Source: Capsaspora owczarzaki ATCC 30864 (Eukaryota > Opisthokonta > Filasterea). From it: DNA of 64,000 bases. The position numbers and the translations under genes were made by a program. The notes under the pieces are model-generated. The model was not told the origin of the DNA. It saw nothing but the letters and a program-made list of their open reading frames with translations, and did no database searches. Shown here piece after piece: positions 41,209-52,584 of the stretch (the stretch's first letter is position 1; each line of letters opens with the position of its first letter). Where the stretch lies: NCBI RefSeq assembly GCF_000151315.2, contig NW_011887297.1:411587-475586 (forward strand), in the 5' to 3' direction.

Positions 41209-44200
41209 ATGGCAGCGGCTGCCGTGGACGTCTACACGGCGCTCGAACTGCCACGCGAAGCCTACCATGGCCTGCGAGCGAGCGATCCTGCACTCGACGC
41301 GGTGCTGCACGCCGCAGAGTCCTTTGTACTCAAGGCGCACGCCTGGCGCGACGCCCTCGAGGCGACCAAGGCCGAGCGCGACATTGCTGCGATCAATGCT
41401 GGTGAGCAGCGTTTTGGGGTGAAGCGGGGCGCGAGACTGAGGGGAAAGAGGCGACAAAGAGTGGGGGGAGCGACAAGCGTTCCTCCACCGCTCCACCGGA
41501 TTCGTGATCATCATCAGCATCATCATCATCATTGTCATCAGCGTTATTGTTTGACAAAGGGGGCAGGGGGCAGGGGGAAGCAGCAGCGCGGTGTTCAGCG
41601 TAATGTTTGAGATCGCTGAACCGTTTCTCTCTCTCTCTCTTCGCTTCTTCCATGAGATTGACAAAAGCTTCCGAACATGACGACACTTGTATCGTGCATC
41701 GCCATCTCACTGTGTCATGTCATGTGTGTGTGTCTGGCAGAGCAACAATTCCATGCGCTGGAACGAAAGCTCGTCGAAACGCAGAGCGAGCTGCGCGCAA
41801 TGGCAGACCAGCAAGACCGGCTCAAGCAGACCATTGCCGAGCGTGGTAAGCCGAACACTCCTGTGTGATGGCAGAGCGCGAATGCGGAGGGGGGGGGTGA
41901 TTGGGGATCTTGCCTTCATTTTGGCCAAGAACGCGCGCGCTGAACCGCTCCTTTCTCTTTCGTCACAACCGTAGACGCCAGCATCGCAAAGGCTTCCGCA
42001 GACCTGCAACGCGCTCATGCAGCTCTGGAGGAGGCACAGACAGTATCACGCCGACTGACCACCGCCAACGAGGCGCTCGGGCTCGAAAAGATGGAGCTGG
42101 CCGACTTGGTCACACGTCGTGTCGCCGACATTGACCAGTTGAATGGTAGGACATGAGCTCGTTGCGGTCACGAGCCCGCTTGCTTGTCGGCCAGATCGTT
42201 GTTGTTGCGCAGATGCTCACCAAGGAGCGCCCCGAAAATTCCATTCCACAGAGTCAGCAGTCACTGCCAACCGTCGTATTGCCGAGTTTACAACGTCGCA
42301 AACCGAACTGCGTGTCAAGAACGAGCAACTTCAAAACGAAGCCGTGACCAGCAAGGTAATAGCTCGTCTGGATTTGGTTTTCACGTTTTTTGTTGCTTTC
42401 CTCCATTGCCTGAACACGAAATCCACCTCACTTTTACCACCTCGCTTTTTTACCTTCTCCCACAACTAGTTCCGCGAAAGCCGCCTGGAGCAAGAGCGAG
42501 ACATGTTGCAGCAGCAAATCAACTGGCTCAACGAGGAGCTCGCAGCGAATGCGCGCGAGCTTGCCTCGACGCGCGAGTCGCTGACGGAAAAGTTTTCGAC
42601 AGTGTCGAGCGAGTGGACACAGTGCAAGCTCGATTTGCGCACGGCCACGTCCACCAACGAGATTCTCACCAAGCGCCTCGCTGACGTGGAGCGCACGTCT
42701 GACGGCTACGCGCAGCAGCTGGCCCAGGCACAGCAAACGCTGCAAGTCGAAACCGATCAGTTCCGCCAGGAGGTTATCGGCAAGACGCGGTTGGTTGACC
42801 TGTACAAGAGCAAGCTCGATGAGATGGAGACCAAGTCGGCCCAGCTGGCTTCGACCGTGGACGAGCTGTATCGTCACGTCAACGAGCTGAAGGTCGAGCA
42901 CTCGGCCACCCTCGAACGCATGCAGCATGAGGCGTCCGACTCTCTCAGCCTGCAGGCATCCAAGGTGGCTGAGCTCGAAAAGGAGCTTCGCCACGCCAAC
43001 GAGCTGCTCCACGGCGGCCAAAGTGGCGGAGCAGGAGACTCTGACTCGGCGTCCGACGCTCGCCTGCCTCTGAATGTCTCTGACGCGCTCAGCGTGCTTT
43101 CGCCCACAGCGTCGATTGCCAGCCAGCTTTTGAAGAAGGGCAAGTCCATCACTGAAATGTACTCAATGTACGTGCAGACTGCCGAGCAGCTGCACGAGGC
43201 GCAGGACGAAAACACGCGCCTGAACGCTTACCTACAGGATATTCTGCAAGAAATGGAAAAGAAAGCGCCCATTCTGCAGCAGCAACGCACCGAGTACGAG
43301 CACGCCGTCCAATCTTGCGCGCGTCTCACTGAGCGACTCGACCGCGCCATGCACCAAACTTCCAGTCTGGACGACGAAGCCCGCACCCTGCGCTCGCAAG
43401 CAGCGCACGCTTCACGCGAGCGCGTGCGCTACGAGACCCTTGTCCAGGATTTGGCGCGTCAGGTGCAGGCGCTCATCCGGGCCAACACTGAGCTGCAAGG
43501 CCGCACCGTCGTCGAGTCTGGCGACCAGCAGATGGACGAGTCACTCGCCAGCGCCGACGATGTCATTTCGGCGCGTGTCGTCGAGTTCCGCTCGATCGAA
43601 CAGCTACAGCAGCGCAACCAAGAGCTGCTCACGCTCGTTCGTCAGCTCGGCCAGCAGCGCGAAGCTTCCGAGCAGGAGGCTGTCAACGACCGCATCACCC
43701 ATCTCAGCGAAGAGAACGAGCGCTTGCAAGCTGAGCTGGACCAGCTGCAGATTGCACGCGACCACGAGCGCCAAACGCTGGACAATGTTGCCCGACACCG
43801 CGATACCTGGCGCGTGCTCTACGAGCGAGCGCACAACGCAAGCGCTGCACCTGGATCCTCCGATCAGTCTGCATTGCTCAACATTTCGATTGACGAAGGC
43901 GTGCGACCCACGTCCCAGATGTTGGCGCTTACCGGTTCTCAGCCATCGGCGCAATCCCAGCAGCAGCAGCAGCAGCATCATCATCAACCACCGCAGCAAC
44001 AACCGCAGCACCAGCAACAGTCATTGCAGGCTGGATCCTCTTCCTCGGACTCCTTCCAAGCCGAATTGTCCCAGCGCCAACACCAGCAACTGCAAGCCCA
44101 ATTCAACGAAAATGTGCGGTTGCTGCAGGAGCTGCAGCAAGAGTTTGACATTTACCGAAAGGAAAAGTCGGTCAACGACGGCATGTTTAACGATGAGATT

Positions 44201-47138
44201 GCGCGACTGCGCAAGGAGGCCGATGACGCGCGCGCGCAGTGCCAGCGTGCCGAGCTGCAGGCGCAGTTCTTGAACGAGCGCATCACCCGTCACGAATCCG
44301 CGCTCGAGGTGGCTCGCAACGAGGCAGAGACATCCCGTCGCCGAATTGCCGAGTCGTCTGCTTCGGTAGTTGAGCACCAGCGCACGCTGGACAAGGCCAT
44401 GACCGAAACGCAAGCGCTCCGCCAAGAGCTGAAGCACGCCGAGGTTCAGCTCGCCAACGCCCGTGCCGAGCGCCAGCTCTTCCAAGACTCTGAGCAGCGC
44501 GCCATCAAGGACAATGCCGAACTTCGCCAGGAGAAGGCGCGCCAGAACGAGCTCATCACAAGCTTGCAGTCCCTGCACGAGAGCTTGGAGCTGCGCGAGG
44601 CCGATGCTCGTCGCAAAGCGAACGTCCACATCGAGTCGCTCGAGAAGGAGATTGCGCTTGCACGTCGTCGACTCGAGCAGGAAGGCCAAAACGCCTCGCT
44701 CGCTCGGGCAGCCCACGACTCTCAGTGCAAGGAGCTCCGCGACTCTTTGGAGGCGGCTGGCCGTGCCCACCAACACACCAAGGAGGAGCTGGCGGCGGCG
44801 AATGCATCGGTGCAGGGCTTGCACGCGCAAATTGCACAATTCAAGCTGCAGTTGGAGGCCAGCGAAGGCCGTCTGAGCATGATTCTGAGCCGCACGCCAC
44901 GTCTCGGGGCCGCCCTCGCTTCGACCACTGCCGGTGTTGCAGCAGCTGCAGCAGCAACTGGTGGCTCGCTTGTCGCTGGCGGAGACGGCATCGCTACGGA
45001 TGTCGCTATGGCTGAGGCACAGGAGCTGCACAACCGAATCAGCACGCTTGACGCCGAGAACAAGGCCCTGTCTGAGCGTGTCGCTGAAAGCCGCACCCAC
45101 GTCGAGCAGTACAAGGCCATCGCTGCGGCCAACGAGGAGGCATTGCGCGATCTCAACCAGCTGCATGAGACGTACAAGCAGTCGTCGGAGGCTGCGCTGG
45201 CCGCCTCCCAAAAGCAGATTGAGAGCTACACTGCTCAAATTGCCGACCTCGAGCGCACACAGCTCGAAAGCGCCAGCGAGGCCGTCGCCTTGCACGAGAG
45301 CGCGGACCGAGCCTTGAAGGAAGCGCAAAAGGAGCTGGACACGGTGCGTGCCAAGCTTGACGTTGCCATGCTCAGCGTCCAAGACAACGAATCCCGCGAG
45401 GCCGCTCTTCGCGCGGACATTAAAACCCAAGAAAAGCGCACCCTGGAGGCGTTGTCAAACTACGAGCGCGAGGTGGTGCTGCACGCCAGCAGCGTCAATG
45501 CGCTGTCCGGCGCGAAGGCTAGGATTGCCGACCTCGAGGCAGTTCTCAGCACAGCCGAATCGAACGCAGTGACGGCACAAGAAACGCTCCGCGTGAGCAT
45601 GGTCTCTTGGGAGGAGCAAAAGCAACGGCTGCTGGCCGACCAAGAGGCGCTCAAGGAGCGTCGCGACGAACTCGCCAACCAGAACGCGCTCTTGCACTCT
45701 CAGCTTGATGTGGTCACTGCCCAAGCTCTGCGCGCACAGCAGGCTGGTCCCATCCAGTCGTCCACTCTGTTCTCCATGCCCGAGCGCCAGCAAGGCGAAG
45801 AGCCTTCCGCTGCTGCGTCCGCCGAGCTTGCCTCCTCGCCTGCACGCGACGCCGAGCGAAGCGTGGAAGAGCTGCGCGAGATTGTTCGCTTCTTGCGCCG
45901 CGAAAAGGACATTTCGACGTGCCAGCACGAGCTTGCGCAGCAGGAGGCGACACGCAACCGGCAGCAGTACATGCATGCTCAGCGCACGCTTGACGAATGC
46001 CGCGCCCAGCTGACCGAAGAGCGGCGCCGCGCTCAAGAGCACGCCGAAAGCGCCGTTCAACGCGCCGAGCTGCTCGAAAAGATCAACCACAACAATCTGC
46101 TTCGCGAGAGCAACGTCAAGTTGCGCGAAGACGCAGAGCGTGAGACGAGACGCGCCAGCGAGTTGGAGGTTCGCGTTCGCACCCTGGAGTCTCAGGTTGG
46201 CCCGCTGCAAGAACAGGAGCGGCAACTCAAGGCCGACATTGAACGTCTCGAAGCGGAGAAGATTGCCCTTGAGAACGACATTACGCGCTGGAAGACCCGC
46301 GTCCAAGGCCTCATTGACAAGTATTCGCGCATCGACCCCGATGAGCACTTGCGTCTCGAGCAGGAGGTGGTTGCTGCTCGAAGCGAAGTCGAGCAGCTGC
46401 GCACCGCCGCGGCTGCTCAGCTCGAAGAGGTTACCACGACCCAGCAACAGCTCGCCACGGTCAGCGCCGAGTTGGCACAGCTCCAAGCCAAGCACGCTCA
46501 AGACGCTGAAGCTGCAGCTGCCCAATCTGCCGAGCTGGACAAGGTCAAGGAGAATCTCGAGCGGGTACGCAATTTTTTGGCTGTTTTGGAACTTGATCTT
46601 GTTTGGAGAAGGGAAGGCTAGTTTGCGCTGAAGGATCTTGCCTTCTCAATGATTGAAAATTGGTTGGACCATGGGTTTTTCTTTTGTGTTTGTGTGTGTG
46701 TGTGTGTGGTGCAGACACGCAAGAATGGACTTGCCTTCAAGAATGCGCTCGAGAAACTCAAAGCTGAGAACGCAGCGCGCGCTGCGACGGACGCGGTTCC
46801 TGGCCTGACCCAGCAAGTTACTGAGCTGACTGAAAAGGTCACCGCTCTGACAGAGCAGCTCGCAGCTGTGACTGCCGAGCGCGACGGCCTCAGCAAACAA
46901 ATGCAACAAGGCACGTTGATGCTCAAGCAGTATCGCGAAAAGCTTCAGCGCACGTCCCAAGAGCTAGAGGCAGCCAAGGCCGCGCAGGCACAGGTGTCCG
47001 AGGCGGATGCCGAGCTTCAAAAGTCAAAGGCCGAGCTGGAAGAGGTGAAGCGTCAGAACACGCTCAAGATTTCGCTATTGCAGTCCAAGAATGAGCAACT
47101 CAAAGCGACTGTGGCCGAGCTCACTGCCCAGCGAGCTG

Positions 47139-47180
<42 letters not shown>

Positions 47181-48857
47181 CGCAACAGCAAGCGCCTGCA
47201 GCAGCCGTTGTTGCTGCTGCACCGGTTCCCGCAGCAGCTCGTCCTGTTGTGCCCGCAACGAGCGCTGCCCCTGTCGCTCCCGCGCCTGTGGAGCCCGAGA
47301 CTCGAGCAAAGCGTGCTCGCGAAGAGGATGTCGAGGTTGCTGCTGCACCATCGAGCGAAATTCAGCAGCCCGCCGCTCTTGAGGTTGTCGAGGCTCCTGC
47401 CAACCCCCCGGAGGAATCGCACACCGTGAAGCGAGCGCGTGTGGACGAACCGACCACGGAGGCAGCACCAGAAGAAGAGGCCGAAGATGTTTCGGCGGCC
47501 ACTCCCATGGATGCGCCTGCCGTCAATGTCGAGTCCGCCCAGCCACCGATCGACGACTCTGCCGTCGCGATGGAAGGCGAGGAGCAGCCTTACACCGAGG
47601 AATCCGAGCAACTGGCGCAGGACGAGCAGGCTGGCGAAATGGTCGGCGAGGAGCAAGCTGCAGAGGCAGGCGCGGAAGCTGAAGAACAAGGCGATGCCGC
47701 CGAGGGGGCGGAGTACATGGACACTGAGGCCGGCGCGGATGAAGCCGAGGGCGAGGCCGAAATGCACGAGGATGACGGCACTGGTGCTCCTCAAGAGACT
47801 GAGGAGCAGCCAATCGCCGAGGACTCTGAGGTTCCACCTCAAGAAGACGAGGAAGCCGTGGAAGCACCAGCAGAGGAAGGGTGAGTGTGTTGAACGATGA
47901 TTTTGCGATTGTATCGCAAGAACGCTGCGTGGCTCATTGTTGGTGTTCCTTGGCCTCATTTCGCAGACTTGCTGCGGCGGAAGCCGAACCAAGCGAGCCA
48001 GCCTCAACGACAGAGAATGTCGCACTCGACTACGACGACCCGATGGCCACGTTCGACTCGTACGGTAGCCCGGCCATCGGCAATCTTCACGACCTCGGCG
48101 AAGCCGAGTCGATCGAAGCTTCGAGGTGAGTCAACAACTGGTTTGCTGTGGTTGTGCAGTTCAATCGGATTCTCATGGTTTGTTGTGTGTGATACAGTGT
48201 GGATGCTGCTGCTGCTGCTGCTGCTGAACCGACGGAGGATGCTGCTGTTGAGACTGGCGCCGGCGAAGCGGCTGCCGAGCAGGCGACTCCAACCCCAGCT
48301 GTTGTCCCAGCAGCACAGGCAGCTCCCGCAGCTGTTCCCGCCGGAGCTGCTCCAGTCCGTCCGCTAACAGGTGTTCAAGGTACTTTTTTCTTGTTCTTTG
48401 TTTTGTGGACTTGGCGTTTTCTTGCTTTTTTTTCGAATTATTTCTAACGCTTTTCTCCAATCGTGTGTGTCTTGTAGCCACTGGCGCACCTGGTGCAGCT
48501 CGCCGTATCATCTCGTTGTCGGGTGTGACAACTCCAGTTGCTGCTGCTCCTGTCGGTGCTGCTGCTGCGGCTCCCGCGCGACCGGCCGCTGCCGCGATTT
48601 TCCACGGCTTCGGCCCAGCTAGCAGCACTCCGTTGATGGACGTTCTCATGGGCCAAGGCGGTTGTAAGTCGTTGCGAGACTGTTTGTATTGCTTTGAGGG
48701 CTTTGTCCTCACTTGTCTGTGCATTTGTTAACTAGCTACCGTCCGACACGGAGGTCCGATGCGAGGAGGCGTCGCCGCTCGCGGTGGCCAAGGTCTTTTG
48801 AGCGCGCAACGCGGTCGCGGTGGTGCTCGTGGCGGCCGAGGCGGTGCCACGCAATAA
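41209..48857 (+). CDS. TPR: Nucleoporin TPR / Mlp1-type coiled-coil protein
   Basis: Ten exons: 41209-41401, 41741-41845, 41975-42145, 42252-42355, 42470-46564, 46715-47880, 47967-48125, 48198-48379, 48478-48663 and 48736-48857, about 2,160 residues (human TPR 2,363). Most of the protein, from residue 60 to about 1,670, is heptad coiled coil. The segment INWLNEELAANARELASTR...YKSKLDEMETKSAQL fits the conserved TPR/MLP1 N-terminal domain. The last 500 residues are acidic and Ala-rich, with possible basic nuclear signals (RAKRAREEDVE, VKRARVDEP), and end in an RGG tail (RGRGGARGGRGGATQ). TPR forms the nuclear basket and tethers export and checkpoint factors. A Gln/His insert at about 43954-44030 interrupts the coiled coil. 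The intron before exon 6 has a (TG)n run ending at the acceptor. Confidence 0.9.
46690..46709 (+). repeat. (TG)n run beside a TPR splice acceptor
   Basis: About ten TG units take the place of the usual pyrimidine tract and end five bases before the AG at 46713-46714. Confidence 0.9.
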
Positions 48858-48989
48858 CCCGATCCCACTCAGATAATCCTCGAAAAAGCAGATAATGCAA
48901 CAACTCGTACAAATGGAATGTGAATGTGCAAGTAAACGATTTTTTGTTGTGAGCAAAAAAAGGCCAAAAAAGTAACTTTGGAGGAAGCG

Positions 48990-48995
48990 TTTATT
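48990..48995 (-). promoter_or_regulatory. AATAAA poly(A) signal for CWC25
   Basis: TTTATT on the plus strand reads AATAAA on the minus strand, 15 bases after the CWC25 stop. Confidence 0.5.
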
Positions 48996-49009
48996 GCAAT
49001 TTCTCGCAA

Positions 49010-50976
49010 TCAGTGGTCTAGCAGACCACTAGACAATGAGGAACTGGTGCGTTGAACGTTGTACCGATTTCGCCGAATCTGATCCTCCAACGAGCCCGCT
49101 GTAGCTGCCGAAAAGGCCGTCTTTTGAACATCTCTACAATGGTGCGCCCCAAAAGATCAAAAGATTAGTCAGATACAACAGCAGGCCACCACATGAATTC
49201 ATACACCAAACTCATCGTCACTCACGTCAAGAAGGAAGCATCGCCTGTGGACGCGGCGCCTTCAGATTGTTCGGCTGCTTGCACTCGCTGCAATCGTGCT
49301 CCACGCTCTGCCTGGACTTCCTCTGCAGCTTGCTTCATCTCAGCAAGACGGCGCTGTAGTTCTTCGTTTTTGGAGCGTGGCGGCGCCACATCCATTGGAA
49401 CTGCTGCAGAGGATGCCGAAGCGGATGTTGCAGCGAGAGGGGCGCCACTGGATTGATCGTCGCGTGGTCCCCAGCGAGACTGGCGATTGGAGCTCGATTC
49501 GGAGGGTGCGTGTGACTGTTGTGCGTGGCGCGAATCCCCGGCATCATTTCTACGGCGCGAGGGCGATGGCGACCGTTGCGGTTGCGAGCGGCGACGGTCT
49601 GGTGAAGGGGATCGCCGATGATCACGATTGGAGGATTGGTAGCGCGACACGGGCGAACGGGAGCGCCGGCGGGGTGGCGTGCGAGAGCGGGAATGCTGAC
49701 GCCGAGGCGGAGAGCGAGACCGCGACCGCGATCGAGAATTCGAACGTCTCCGGGACGAACGATCATGCCGTGAGGGTGATCGACCACGGGGCCGGTGATG
49801 CTCTGGCGATGAATTGCGGGTTGGGGATCGAGAGCGCGACGAACGACGATCACGCGAATGCCGGCGCGGAGGAGGAGGAGGCGAGCGTGAGTGGCGGCGG
49901 CCGCGATCCGAGTCCATGCTGCGACGGTTGCGATCAGAGCGATCGGGCGAATGTCGGCGGTCATCATTGCGATACCGAGATGAACGATCAGCATCATGGC
50001 TGGGTTCTTGGGGCTCGTCCGAGTCGCTTCCACTCGAAGAAGGATGCCTGTTGTCCTTTCTCTTGTCATGCTTGTCCTTCTTGTCCTTCTTTTCCTTCTT
50101 GTCCTTCTTGTCCTTCTTTTCCTTCTTTTCCTTCTTTTCCTTGCTGCTCTTCTTGTCTGCAGTGAGGGCCTGGAGCTGCTGCTGCTTGAGGACTTGCAAG
50201 CGCTGCAGTTGGACCGGGTTGCTGAGCAGCGCCTGCAGGCTCTCCTGCTCCTTCTTCTTGATCAGATACATCGGGTCCTCACGGATCTTGTTTGCCATAT
50301 CCAGCGCGCTTGGTGCGACTTGGGTGATGGCCGCGAGCGAGCCTTGCACCGCGCCCGACTGAGCCGGCAATCCGGACTTGCCGGCCCCGCCAGCACTCCC
50401 GCCAGCACCAGCACCAGCACCAGCACCAGCACCGACGAACAGTGATCCTGCGACGCCCGACGCCTGCGACAGGGACGAGGCCGGAGCGCCCGCCGACGTC
50501 GTGTCCGAGACGCGCTTGCCAAGCAGATACTCTTCCTGCTGCCTCGACGCCGCGACCGCCTGGCCAGTGTACATCCACTCGAGTCGCTGTGCGCCAGCCC
50601 TGCGCAGTTCAATAAAGAAGAAAGGGAGGTGGGGGTGGGGAAGACAGAGTCAGTTGTCCAACTCATGCACGAAAACGGAACGACGTTACGTCGACAACCT
50701 CGCTCAGACCAATCTCAGAATATTCGGCTCAGAATAATTGGTATCAGTAACAAAATTGTGCGTTTTGGGTGGGGGTTTCACTTACGAGATTATTCCCGCT
50801 TCGACAGCTTCACGGTGCAGCTCTTCTTGCCGCCGCTCCTCTTCCTTCTCCTTCTGCAGGACGGCAATCTTCTTGTCTTCGGCCTCGCGCTGCTGCTTGG
50901 CCTTCCACAGACGCTCCTGGTTGGCGTAGGTCTGCGGGTGCCACGACTTTTTCAAATTGAGATCGCCGCCGCCCAT
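49010..50976 (-). CDS. CWC25: Pre-mRNA splicing factor CWC25
   Basis: Three exons, 50976-50786, 50599-49226 and 49133-49010, give 562 residues. The start MGGGDLNLKKSWHPQTYANQ is nearly identical to human CWC25. It is followed by QRLEWMYTG, EEYLLGKRV, and MANKIREDPMYLIKKKEQE, all in the expected order. The middle is a Lys-Glu-Asp repeat and then an Arg-Ser-rich region typical of splicing proteins. The last exon restores the conserved end LEDQIRRNRYNVQRTSS. CWC25 enters the activated spliceosome late and promotes the first transesterification step near the branch site. The RS domain here is longer than in human. The gene is convergent with TPR. Confidence 0.95.
50071..50143 (-). repeat. Lys-Asp/Lys-Glu coding tandem repeat
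   Basis: Units of 9 and 15 bases built on TCCTTCTTG (plus strand) encode an alternating KEKKDKKDK tract in CWC25. Confidence 0.85.
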
Positions 50977-51303
50977 GTTGAAAAAATTTGAGTTGCGCTT
51001 AGAAAAATAGACTGAGACAAAACAAAAAAAGAACTGAAAATGTACGCGATTGCGACAATCCGTGCAAACAACGACCACGCAAGAATACGACTGCATGCCC
51101 CTTTGGTTGACGAAGCGCTCTAAGATGCTGATTTTTTGTATTGTAACAAAACGGATGGTAGCAAAAACGAGTCAACTTGGCACAGACTACAAGCACACAG
51201 TGTGCACGTAATACAATAGTACCCTTGCTCCTCTTTTGGGCCGTCGTTCATAACCATCAACGACCACAAAGTGTCAGAACGAACAAAACAACTGTTTGGT
51301 TGT
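50977..51303. other. Intergenic between LSM1 stop and CWC25 start
   Basis: Both flanking genes run on the minus strand, so this 327-base stretch holds the CWC25 promoter and the LSM1 3' UTR. No coding signal or motif was identified. Confidence 0.45.
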
Positions 51304-52351
51304 TCAGCTGTATGTGTCCTCGTAGAGAGCGTCTGTAACCGGCTGGAGGCCACGATCAAGCATGACCTTGTACTGTATTTTCTGCTGTGCCTCAATTCGC
51401 TCTTGCTCTTCGCGCTGCAACACGAGAATCTCCTCTACTGGTAATTGCCGCAGGGTGGTTTGTGCGTCTTTTTGCAAGTCCTGCTCAAAAAAACATCCAA
51501 GCAGATATCCCCCCCAAATACACGCACCAAAATGGTTAGTTCCACAACATGCGTCCACAAGCAACTCTCAGCCTTTGTGTCGAGTTGGCTTACAATCTCG
51601 CCGAGCAAGACGACGTTCTCGCCTCGAATGAGGAAGATGCCTCGTGGAATGTCTCCGTACGCATCACCGACATAGATGCGCTCGATTGTGTCTTGCAGCA
51701 CCAAGTTTGCTAAAGCCCAAAGTTTTGACAGTGCCGATTGTGAGCTATTGGGTTCGACCTTGCATTTGCTCATAGACGTTTAGACGACTTTGGAACAAAG
51801 TGATGGGTTACCAAATTGATCGAACGAGCGCAGGAATCCAATGAGCTTGCGTCCGTCTCGCAGGACAACCATGAGCTTCTCTGTCATCAGAATACAACAT
51901 GGGCAGAAGTGAGTCGGGGGTGGCGGCGGTGCGCGATGTATGGGTTGACGAGTGTGAAGCAACTTTGGCTGCAAGGTGCCCTTCCCCCTCCCTTTCCCCA
52001 CGCCACACAGCCACACAGCCCAAACTCCAAGCCAGGAATGACCATTTCATTTGGCAATGCTTCAGTCATCGCTGGGTCGCTTTCGTAGGGCAATGGTCAA
52101 CACAGCAGGCAGTCGTTCAAGCGAGATCTCCGCTTTTGGTCCGCGTTTCCCTTGTTCCCCATTCATTTCTGGCTGTGCTGCCGACTCATCGGAAGGACAG
52201 GTGAACGATGCATGCTCTGAAGATGCTGCTGGCGTTGGGGGGGGGGGGCTTGGGTTGGGGTGGGGAGGGTTGCGCAATGCAAAAAAACAATAAACGCACT
52301 GTCGAGCTCTTCCAGCAGCGAAGCACTGCCTGGGAAGTATTGGTGAGGCAT
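51304..52351 (-). CDS. LSM1: LSM1, mRNA decay Sm-like protein
   Basis: Four exons, 52351-52300, 51880-51812, 51709-51594 and 51480-51304, give 137 residues (human 133). The match to LSM1 is close: MPHQYFPGSASLLEELDKK, then [26 protein letters not shown] (Sm1), then GDIPRGIFLIRGENVVLLGEI (Sm2). The C-terminal helix (LQREEQERIEAQQKIQYKVMLDRG) is the LSM1-specific extension. LSM1 heads the cytoplasmic Lsm1-7 ring that binds deadenylated mRNA ends and promotes decapping. The first exon is 52 bases and separated by a 419-base intron, but its phase and sequence fit exactly. Confidence 0.96.
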
Positions 52352-52584
52352 GATGAAAGAAAACAGGGAATGAACATAACAAAACGGAAGGAGAGCAACG
52401 AAATCACGAAATATAGAAAAGAGCAGGGTTTGTGGTGCACTCATTGGAAAACTTTGCAACATTGACATGCAGTCGAGTTCAACCCTGAAGAATTGCAGTA
52501 TTTTAACAAACAAGAGACATGGCATGCCCGTGATGTGATGCCACATGGAATGGGGAAAAAGCTGTCGCCGAGAGCTTCAGAGCG

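Noticed and set aside
44021-46525. Two long minus-strand frames within TPR
   Set aside because: They are Leu-rich antisense readings of Glu/Gln-rich coiled coil. The plus-strand frame is complete and conserved.
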